DNA from: an uncultured Spirochaetota bacterium
GTDB lineage: Bacteria; Spirochaetota; UBA4802; UBA5368
Length of the DNA stretch: 11,167 nt
Reading direction: 5' to 3'
Assembly: GCA_937864375.1 (NCBI GenBank)
Contig: CALMJO010000630.1
Span: 1-11,167, forward strand
Shown here: positions 4,991-11,167 of the stretch, piece after piece
How positions within the stretch are numbered: position 1 is the stretch's first letter
Layout of the letters: each line of letters begins with the position of its first letter
Notes under the pieces: generated by a model
Seen by the model: the letters and a program-made list of their open reading frames with translations, nothing else
Databases searched by the model: none
Told to the model about the DNA's origin: nothing
Translations under genes and position numbers: made by a program

Positions 4991-7165
4991 ATGGAGCCTT
5001 CAAATTTCTTGCTCAAGATCGCCAAGCTGGCAATCGACGCGCTGCTCAAGTTCTCGAGGGCCGATGTGCGCGTTCATGACGAGGACCGGATCACGAAGCA
5101 GCCGTCCATATACGTGATTAACCACTTTACGCGTCTTGAAACCTTCGTCATGCCCTACATGCTGCACAAGCTTACGGGAAAAAACACCCTGTCCATGGCG
5201 CACTACAGCTTCTTCTCCGGGGCGTTCGGTACGTTCATGACCAAGGTGGGCGCCATCTCCACCAGAGACCCGGACAGGGACCGCAGGATGATAGGGGCCC
5301 TGCTGCGCGGGGATTATTCGGTTATGGTCTTCCCCGAGGGGCAGATGATAAAGGACAAGAAGCTCGTCGAAAAGGGCAAGTACATGATCTACAACACCGG
5401 CATCAGGAGACCGCCTCATACCGGTTCGGGCCTCCTGGCGCTGCAGGCCGAGTTTTATAGAAGTAAGATAAGACATCTGTACGAGGCGAGCAGGCATACT
5501 GATCTGCAGGAGTACATCGATTATTTTGAGCTTGGCTCCCTGAATGAAATTGAAAAGATAATAAGCCAGGAAACGCACATCGTCCCTGTCAATATCACCT
5601 ATTTTCCCGTCCGCGCGCGGAACAATGCGATCAACCGGCTGGTGCATCACTTCGTGCAGAAGCTCCCGGAGAGGATCGAGGAGGAGCTCGAGGTAGAGGG
5701 CACCATGATTACCGAGGGGGTCGACATCGACATCAACATCGGACACCCCATTGCCGTGAAGGATTACCTTGCCTCCGGCTCCGTGCAAAAAACGATCAGG
5801 AACGAAAAGCTCTACCTGAACCCCATGGAAATCAAGGCCGACCTCCATTTCAGCCGCGAGGCCCTGAGCCTCATGTACCGGTACATGGATGCGATCTACG
5901 GGATGACCACAGTGAACCACGATCATATCTTCGCGTATATCCTGCAGCGCTATCGCAAAAAAAGGATCCGGGTGGACGACTTCAAGAACAGGGCCTATCT
6001 CGCCATTGACCGCATACAGGCGGTGGCGATACAGTCCCATCATACGACGCTCAAGATGAAACAGAGCTATCTTCTCACGGACGATCTGCATGCGCGCTTC
6101 GTGAGCTTCATGGATGTCGCAAAATCCGACGGATTGATTTCCGAGGAGCAGGGTTACATCTACAAGAACAGAGGACGCTTTTCCAGACCGTATGAATTTC
6201 ACACCGTGCGCCAGGACAACATCGTGGAGGTCCTGTGCAATGAGATCGAACCGCTGGAAAGCGTAGTGCGCTGTCTTGACGGCGTGATGCGCATTCCAGG
6301 GTGCCTGCTGCGCAGGAGGATGCGGAAAAGTTACCTGGAACTGGACAGGGACATATTTGAGCGCGATTACAAGCGATATTTCAAGGACGACGAGAGCAAG
6401 CCCCCCGGCATAGGGCGTCCGTTTTTTTTCAAGCGCTTCTTCGCGTCCAGGGGCGTTCTCCTGGTGCACGGGTACATGGCGGCGCCGGAAGAGATGCGAA
6501 AGCTCGGTGAGTTCCTCTACGACCGGGGATACACCGTGTACGGGGTCAGGCTCAGGGGACATGGAACGGCGCCTGAGGACCTCCAGGAGCGGATATGGGA
6601 GGAATGGTACGAATCGGTTAACCGGGGATACGTGGTTCTAAAAAACACCGTAAAAAAAATGGTGATCGTGGGTTTCTCCACCGGGGCGGGGCTTTCGCTT
6701 CTTCAGGCGGCGAACAAGAAAGACAGATTTGCGGGCATAATCTCGATCAATGCGCCCCTCAAGGTTCAGAACATCGCATCGAAGCTGGCCTCCACCATCG
6801 TGCATTGGAACAATTTCCTGGACAAGCTTCATGTGCAGAAGGGTAAACTCGAGTTCGTATCGAATACGCCGGAGAACCAGCACATCAATTACTTCCGTAA
6901 TCCCGTCCACGGGGTCGCCCAGCTTGAAAAACTCATGAAGATCGTGGACGACAACCTGCCGGAGCTTTGCATACCCGCCTATATTATACAGGGCTCACAG
7001 GATCCGGTGGTGAATCCCGTAAGCGGTCTGGAGATCTTCGACAGAATCGGATGCACCGACAAGGAGTTGTGCAGGTTATTTGCGGAGAGGCACGGCATCG
7101 TCAACGGGGAAGGCTCGCACAGGGTGTACCAGCGCGTGCTCAAGTTCCTCAGGCAGGTAATGTGA
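4991..7165 (+). CDS. PlsC-like acyltransferase fused to alpha/beta hydrolase
   Basis: A 724-residue two-domain protein. The N-terminal domain (about 1-250) resembles glycerolipid acyltransferases of the PlsC/PlsB superfamily, which move an acyl chain to glycerol-3-phosphate or lysophospholipid at the inner membrane. Motif I reads NHFTRLE, His45 followed four residues later by Glu50 instead of the usual Asp; motif III is FPEGQ (114-118), at the expected spacing. A helical linker of about 200 residues of no recognised family follows. The C-terminal domain (about 484-720) is an alpha/beta hydrolase of the esterase/monoacylglycerol-lipase kind: oxyanion strand LLVHGY (His493-Gly494), GHG loop, nucleophile elbow GFSTGAG (Ser563), acid in GSQDPVV (Asp671) and base in GEGSHR (His710), so the triad appears complete. 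No signal peptide is seen. The fusion could couple acyl addition with acyl removal in lipid remodelling; which substrates it uses is inference. Its stop is 4 bases from the convergent barrel gene's stop. Confidence 0.85.
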   Translation: MEPSNFLLKIAKLAIDALLKFSRADVRVHDEDRITKQPSIYVINHFTRLETFVMPYMLHKLTGKNTLSMAHYSFFSGAFGTFMTKVGAISTRDPDRDRRMIGALLRGDYSVMVFPEGQMIKDKKLVEKGKYMIYNTGIRRPPHTGSGLLALQAEFYRSKIRHLYEASRHTDLQEYIDYFELGSLNEIEKIISQETHIVPVNITYFPVRARNNAINRLVHHFVQKLPERIEEELEVEGTMITEGVDIDINIGHPIAVKDYLASGSVQKTIRNEKLYLNPMEIKADLHFSREALSLMYRYMDAIYGMTTVNHDHIFAYILQRYRKKRIRVDDFKNRAYLAIDRIQAVAIQSHHTTLKMKQSYLLTDDLHARFVSFMDVAKSDGLISEEQGYIYKNRGRFSRPYEFHTVRQDNIVEVLCNEIEPLESVVRCLDGVMRIPGCLLRRRMRKSYLELDRDIFERDYKRYFKDDESKPPGIGRPFFFKRFFASRGVLLVHGYMAAPEEMRKLGEFLYDRGYTVYGVRLRGHGTAPEDLQERIWEEWYESVNRGYVVLKNTVKKMVIVGFSTGAGLSLLQAANKKDRFAGIISINAPLKVQNIASKLASTIVHWNNFLDKLHVQKGKLEFVSNTPENQHINYFRNPVHGVAQLEKLMKIVDDNLPELCIPAYIIQGSQDPVVNPVSGLEIFDRIGCTDKELCRLFAERHGIVNGEGSHRVYQRVLKFLRQVM

Positions 7166-7169
7166 AGGA

Positions 7170-8477
7170 TCAGAACTTCGTGGTCACGCCCAGGCCCGTG
7201 TCGAAAAACCTGGTAGGAGCATCGGCCGAAAACCCGAAATTGCTTTCCTCTATGTCAAATGATCCCTTTACATCGGCAAAGAAAACCGTGAGCGTAAGAA
7301 CGGTCTTTTCGCTCATCGAGTAATGGATTCCGAGCGAGGAATACAGTATTTCCAGTGTTGTACGGGACCGCGAGCTGCCCGAACCGCCTGAACCCGATCT
7401 CGTGGACATCTCCGTATACGAATACCCGGCGCCCAGGGTGCATGAGAGCTGCGGCAGGAAGTTCAGCTCGATGCCCCCTTTAAAATCGATCTTCTCCCTC
7501 GTCCTTGAATAGGTTTTCACGAGCTTGATATCGATGACATCCGAGTCAATTTCGCTTTCCACGTCGTCCAGGTTCTTTGAAGGATAGGCGCTTACGAGGG
7601 TATACACGCTCTCGAAGGCGCACGCGAACAGCGGCGTGAAGCGCTTGTAGCCTCCCACGGCGATGCTTGCAGGGTCGTTGTAGCGGATACGCTTTTTAGA
7701 GGTGTCGGACTTGGAATATGTGTAAGGGAAAACACCACCGCCCGGCGGCGAGGCGTAGTCATCGTAAGTGAAGTCAAGTGAATCATAATAGACTTCGGCG
7801 TTTCCGCTTCGAATCAGTATCCCTGCCTGGCTGTCGGGTGTCGAATAGAGATATCCAAAGCCTGCACCTGCGGAAAGGGCATATGCTGTTTTATCTTTTG
7901 TCAGAGTTGAGGCAGGGCTACCAGAATACGTCGTTTTTTCTGTTATAGATGTCGCTTTTTGATTATATGTCGTAGCAATCTGAAATCCGATAGAGCTTGA
8001 TTCACCAACGGGGAATGCCAGGGACATTACCAGAGAGGGATTATACTCACGGGTTTCTTCGGTATTGTTAAGATACCCGGTGGGAGTATTGAATTTGGTG
8101 TTGGCCTTTGAATAATTATACAGGTCCCCGCCTGCTTCTCCCGCCGCGATTCCAAACATAGTTGATCCGGAAGAATAGGAATACGCCATGATTCCGCCAA
8201 AGGTCATCGTCTCCGGCTCGCCGCGCTTGATGGACATACTGTCGTTTTTAAGGTCGAAGTCCGTGCTGTAATAGGGGCGGTACTTGCCGTATGCCGCGAA
8301 CGCGTGGGGGGATTTCTGGAGACCAAGGAGCGCGGGATTCCTCGCGGCATCGAAGGCTCCGTCGGAAACCACGGTGGTGAGGCCGCCCATGGTCGTTCCC
8401 TTGATCTGGGCAAAAGAATCCCCGGAGACGGCAACTACGCATGCGACGGCAAGTACGAAGGTAGTGACGGTGCGCAT
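7170..8477 (-). CDS. Outer-membrane beta-barrel protein, FadL/PorV-like
   Basis: 435 residues. A Sec signal peptide is clear (MRTVTTFVLAVACVVAVSG, with probable cleavage after SFA at residue 23). The mature N-terminus has GGLTTVVSDGAFDAARNPALLG, where the ARNPA segment resembles the Asn-Pro-Ala signature of FadL/OmpP1- and PorV-type barrels. The rest alternates amphipathic strands with Ser/Gly/Thr/Tyr-rich loops, including STRSGSGGSGSSRSR, and the last residue is Phe, as in barrel-assembly signals. Likely role: outer-membrane channel or transporter, perhaps for hydrophobic compounds; that is inference from fold. The start at 8475-8477 is chosen because the signal peptide begins there; it lies 4 bases after the upstream stop, with only weak ribosome-site character, so translational coupling is likely. 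Bases about 7880-8110 are visibly more AT-rich than the surroundings and encode loop-rich sequence. No close family assignment can be made from sequence alone. Confidence 0.75.
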   Translation of the reverse strand: MRTVTTFVLAVACVVAVSGDSFAQIKGTTMGGLTTVVSDGAFDAARNPALLGLQKSPHAFAAYGKYRPYYSTDFDLKNDSMSIKRGEPETMTFGGIMAYSYSSGSTMFGIAAGEAGGDLYNYSKANTKFNTPTGYLNNTEETREYNPSLVMSLAFPVGESSSIGFQIATTYNQKATSITEKTTYSGSPASTLTKDKTAYALSAGAGFGYLYSTPDSQAGILIRSGNAEVYYDSLDFTYDDYASPPGGGVFPYTYSKSDTSKKRIRYNDPASIAVGGYKRFTPLFACAFESVYTLVSAYPSKNLDDVESEIDSDVIDIKLVKTYSRTREKIDFKGGIELNFLPQLSCTLGAGYSYTEMSTRSGSGGSGSSRSRTTLEILYSSLGIHYSMSEKTVLTLTVFFADVKGSFDIEESNFGFSADAPTRFFDTGLGVTTKF

Positions 8478-8481
8478 GGCA

Positions 8482-9156
8482 TCACTCGTAAAGAAATGAT
8501 ATGTCGGCCCCATCCTTTATCTGGAGCAGCGCTATGGGTATGATTCTTGATTCATAGAGATTGATGCTGTCCATGATCCGTACGGAAAACTCGAGCTTTT
8601 TCTCCTTGAATTTGGGATGCTTGAATACCGTCTTCAGGGTGAGCTCCTTTTTGTCTTCCAGGTCGCCCTCTTCGACGACGGGCCAGAAATGGTAATATCC
8701 CTTGGTCGACTTATTCGTAAGAAACGGATTTTTCCAGCCGTCATCGATCATGGATACTATTTTTCCGTTAAGCGTCAGGGTCACCTCGACGTCGGGGATT
8801 ATCGAAAAGGTGGTTTCCTCGAGGACCTCGCCCATGATGTGAGGCAGGAACCGGTTCTTCCGGATTATCTCGTCATAGTTGGAATGGGCGATGGTCGTGC
8901 GACGGTTCTTTATGTTGTCGATCGCTTCGTGGATAAGGAAGAGGATGTCGGTGCGCTGCTGGAAATGGAAGCGGCTGTCCATCTTGCCGTGTATGATGCC
9001 GCGCTCGCTGGTGATGTAGCGAGGAGGGACGCGGTTGAGGACGTATGCGATGATGTCCTGTTCATAAATTTCCGACCGCGGGATGCTCGAATCCTTTTTC
9101 AGCACTTCCTTGACCATGCTGGTGACGATGTCTTCCATCAGGTTTTTTATTATCAT
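8482..9156 (-). CDS. ComFB-domain protein with extra C-terminal beta-rich domain
   Basis: 224 residues without a signal peptide, so probably cytoplasmic. Residues about 3-85 match the ComFB (late competence development) family: NLMEDIVTSMV, then the helix DIIAYVLNRVPPRYITSERG (34-53; VLNRVPPRYITS is the core signature) and the Gln-rich TDILFLIHEAI segment. ComFB proteins in Bacillus are linked to the competence locus, and cyanobacterial members have been reported to bind cyclic dinucleotides; whether this one does is unknown. The cysteines seen in many members are absent: the protein has no Cys at all. Residues about 105-224 look beta-rich (VEVTLTLNGKIVSMIDDGW, LEFSVRIMDSINLYESRIIP) and belong to no family I recognise. 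The gene starts 2 bases after the lon stop, with AGGAG (9166-9170) inside the lon end as ribosome site, and is followed 4 bases later by the barrel gene, so it should be made with both. Confidence 0.78.
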   Translation of the reverse strand: MIIKNLMEDIVTSMVKEVLKKDSSIPRSEIYEQDIIAYVLNRVPPRYITSERGIIHGKMDSRFHFQQRTDILFLIHEAIDNIKNRRTTIAHSNYDEIIRKNRFLPHIMGEVLEETTFSIIPDVEVTLTLNGKIVSMIDDGWKNPFLTNKSTKGYYHFWPVVEEGDLEDKKELTLKTVFKHPKFKEKKLEFSVRIMDSINLYESRIIPIALLQIKDGADISFLYE

Positions 9157-9158
9157 GA

Positions 9159-11167
9159 TCAGAGGCTCCTTTTTGTATTTTTTCCGAACGCGAGCGCGAT
9201 TGCATCATTAATATCGCCTACCATGTGAAATTTCAAGCCTTTCTTGACGTATGCGGGTATTTCGGCAAGGTCCTTTTCGTTCTGCGAAGGCATGATGATT
9301 TCCCTTATGCCCGCCCTCCTCGCGGCGATGACCTTTTCCTTGATTCCGCCCACCGGGAAGACCTTGCCGCTTAGCGTGAGCTCCCCGGTCATGGCAAGAC
9401 CGGGCTTCACGATCTTCCCGGTGATGAGCGAATACATGGCGCATGCCATGGTTATGCCCGCCGAGGGGCCGTCCTTGGGAGTCGCCCCGGCGGGTATGTG
9501 AAGGTGGAGCGTGCTCGACTGGAAAAGCTTTTTCGCTTTCTCGTCTTCGCGAAGGAGATGCTGAACATAGCTGAAGGCAAGGTTTGCCGATTCACTCATC
9601 ACTTCACCCAGCTGGCCCGTAAGCTTGAGGGTGCCTCCCTTCGTCTGATCGGTGGCGAGCGCCTCGATGAGGAGGGTGGCGCCCCCGTAGGACGTCCATG
9701 CGAGCCCCACTACCATGCCCGGTTTCACGATCTTCGTGATCTCATCGTCGATGAAAGTTTCTGGGCCAAGGTATTCTCGGATGGTTTCCTGCGTGATGGG
9801 TCCGGTCTTCAAGGCCTGTTCGCGCGCGACGATCGAGGCCAGTTTACGGCAGATGCGCTCGATATTCCGCTCGAGGGTGCGCACGCCGGCCTCGCGGGAC
9901 CACCCGTTTATTATGTAGGTAAGTCCCTTTTTATCGACCTGGAGCGCGGGGCGCTGGAGCCCGTGCCTCACCAGCTGCTTGGGGATCAGGTAGCGCCGCG
10001 CGATTTCATATTTCTCCTCGGTTATGTAGCCCGAGAGCCGGATGATCTCCAGGCGGTCGGCAAGCACCGGCGGGATCGTATCCAGCGTGTTGGCGGTCGT
10101 AATGAAGAATACGTCCGAAAGATCGAAGGGAACGTCCAGGTAGTGGTCGCGGAAATCGGCGTTCTGCTCCGGGTCAAGCACCTCCAGGAGCGCCGACGCG
10201 GGATCGCCCTGAAAGCTCACTCCCAGCTTGTCTATCTCGTCCAGCATGAACACCGGGTTGCGCGATTTGCAGATCTTGATGCCCTGGATGATCTTTCCCG
10301 GCATGGCGCCTATGTAAGTGCGGCGGTGGCCCTTGATCTCGGCCTCGTCGCGCATGCCACCCAGCGACATTCGAAAAAATTTCTTGTTGAGCGCCTTGGC
10401 GATCGACTGGCCCATGGAGGTTTTTCCCACGCCTGGAGGGCCGATCAGGCAGATGATGGAACCGCGCGCGTCGGGCTTGAGCTTGCGCACGGCAAGAAAC
10501 TCGAGGATGCGCTTTTTCACGTCGTCGAGCGCGTAGTGATCGCGGTTGAGAATTTTCTCGGCCCGCACGATGTCAAGGCTGTCTTCTGTTTTCTGCTTCC
10601 ACGGAAGGGCTAGAAGCATGTCCAGGTAGTTGCGGGTTATGCTGTATTCGGACGTGTTCATGTCCATCAGGGCTAGCTTCTCGATCTCCTCCTCCGCCTT
10701 CTCAAGGGGCTCACCCTTGAGACCGAGCCCCTCGAGCTTCTTGCGCATCTCGCGGATTTCCCTCGTGCGCTCGTCCTCTTCCATTCCGAGCTCGAGCTTG
10801 ATCGCCTTGAGCTGCTCGCGCAGGTAGTATTCCCGCTGCTGCTTGTCGATCTTGTCGTTGATCTGGTTCTGGATCTTTTTCTGGATGGAAAGAACCTCCA
10901 GTTCCTTCTGTAAAAGCCTCAGGACCTTTTCGAGGCGTTTCTTCACGTTGATGGTCTCGAGTATGTCCTGGTACTCGCTCTTTTCAAGGTTGAGGATCGA
11001 TGTCACGAAGTCGGCGATCTTACCGGGCTCGTCGACGTTCACCATGGTGAGCTTCATCTCCTCGGTGAAGAGCGGGTTGTTTTCGGAGAGCATCTTTAGC
11101 TGCGAGAGGACCGCGCGCGTGAGCGCCTTGAGCTCCATGTTGCGCTTCACCTGCTCGTCGTCGAGGT
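9159..11167 (-). CDS. lon: ATP-dependent Lon protease, N-terminus beyond the window
   Basis: About 668 C-terminal residues of a protein that is normally near 800. The cytoplasmic, homohexameric Lon protease unfolds and degrades damaged and regulatory proteins using ATP. Visible parts: the end of the N-terminal domain with the long helical/coiled-coil stretch (VLRLLQKELEVLSIQKKIQ; YYLREQLKAIKLELG), Walker A GPPGVGKT (coded at about 10419-10442), Walker B FMLDEIDK, sensor and arginine-finger region (FFITTANTLDTIPPVLADRLEII), then the protease domain with catalytic Ser in KDGPSAG (codon 9462-9464) and Lys in GGIKEK (codon 9339-9341). The frame stays open to base 11167; a GTG at 11148-11150 is an internal valine, not a start. 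It is the upstream gene of an operon with the ComFB protein and the barrel. The promoter, and any heat-shock control, lies off the right edge. Nothing is unusual in the active sites. Confidence 0.97.
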   Translation of the reverse strand, partial: LDDEQVKRNMELKALTRAVLSQLKMLSENNPLFTEEMKLTMVNVDEPGKIADFVTSILNLEKSEYQDILETINVKKRLEKVLRLLQKELEVLSIQKKIQNQINDKIDKQQREYYLREQLKAIKLELGMEEDERTREIREMRKKLEGLGLKGEPLEKAEEEIEKLALMDMNTSEYSITRNYLDMLLALPWKQKTEDSLDIVRAEKILNRDHYALDDVKKRILEFLAVRKLKPDARGSIICLIGPPGVGKTSMGQSIAKALNKKFFRMSLGGMRDEAEIKGHRRTYIGAMPGKIIQGIKICKSRNPVFMLDEIDKLGVSFQGDPASALLEVLDPEQNADFRDHYLDVPFDLSDVFFITTANTLDTIPPVLADRLEIIRLSGYITEEKYEIARRYLIPKQLVRHGLQRPALQVDKKGLTYIINGWSREAGVRTLERNIERICRKLASIVAREQALKTGPITQETIREYLGPETFIDDEITKIVKPGMVVGLAWTSYGGATLLIEALATDQTKGGTLKLTGQLGEVMSESANLAFSYVQHLLREDEKAKKLFQSSTLHLHIPAGATPKDGPSAGITMACAMYSLITGKIVKPGLAMTGELTLSGKVFPVGGIKEKVIAARRAGIREIIMPSQNEKDLAEIPAYVKKGLKFHMVGDINDAIALAFGKNTKRSL
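9166..9170 (-). promoter_or_regulatory. Ribosome binding site of the ComFB gene, inside lon
   Basis: AGGAG on the minus strand, 9 bases before the ATG at 9154-9156 and within the last codons of lon. It shows that the ComFB-domain gene is translated from the lon transcript. Confidence 0.6.

Noticed and set aside
8435..8477. Possible lipoprotein signal (Cys13 in the barrel protein's signal peptide)
   Set aside because: The residues before Cys13 do not fit a lipobox, and a better signal-peptidase I site (SFA) follows at residue 23.
8478..8513. Longer start for the barrel gene overlapping the ComFB gene
   Set aside because: The added residues would sit ahead of a well-formed signal peptide that begins at the ATG at 8475-8477.

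Overview
The window is about 11 kb of GC-rich bacterial DNA, densely packed with protein-coding genes. I see no tRNA, rRNA, CRISPR array, insertion sequence or phage gene. It looks like the end of a metagenome or draft-genome contig: bases 1-43 are Illumina Nextera library adapter, not biology, and the right edge cuts through lon. A gene for a signal-peptide-bearing outer-membrane beta-barrel points to a diderm (Gram-negative) host. The phenylacetate-CoA ligase/ACT pair and the ADP-forming acyl-CoA synthetase alpha subunit fit an anaerobe or facultative anaerobe that ferments or degrades aromatic or amino acids. The mix of ComFB-like protein, acyltransferase-hydrolase fusion and PAS/ATPase protein would suit Spirochaetota or a deltaproteobacterium-like lineage, but this placement is a low-confidence guess.

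Layout. Block 1 (minus strand, 44-1652): paaK followed 14 bases later by a tandem-ACT protein whose end is lost at the adapter. It has a good sigma70-type promoter (TTGACA, 17-base spacer) and a stem-loop at the predicted mRNA 5' end. Block 2 (plus strand, 1942-7165): an NDP-forming acyl-CoA synthetase alpha subunit, a membrane PAS plus HATPase signalling protein, a Nudix hydrolase of the ADP-ribose pyrophosphatase type, and a 724-residue PlsC-like acyltransferase fused to an alpha/beta hydrolase. Blocks 1 and 2 diverge from a shared intergenic control region (about 1653-1941). Block 3 (minus strand, 7170 to the right edge): lon, a ComFB-domain protein and an outer-membrane barrel protein, with gaps of 2 and 4 bases, a tight operon. 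Blocks 2 and 3 converge with only 4 bases between stop codons.

How the parts may work together. PaaK (AMP-forming) and the ACD alpha subunit (ADP-forming) both handle acyl- or aryl-CoA and share one divergent control region, so joint control by an aromatic or organic acid is a reasonable inference. The acyltransferase-hydrolase fusion probably works in membrane lipid synthesis or remodelling. Lon, the ComFB protein and the barrel are presumably co-expressed; the last two are the least understood genes here. The most interesting points are the PlsC/hydrolase fusion with a Glu in place of the usual motif-I Asp, the two-part ComFB protein linked to lon, the inverted repeat spanning the start of the PAS/ATPase gene, and the adapter-generated false protein ends at the left edge.
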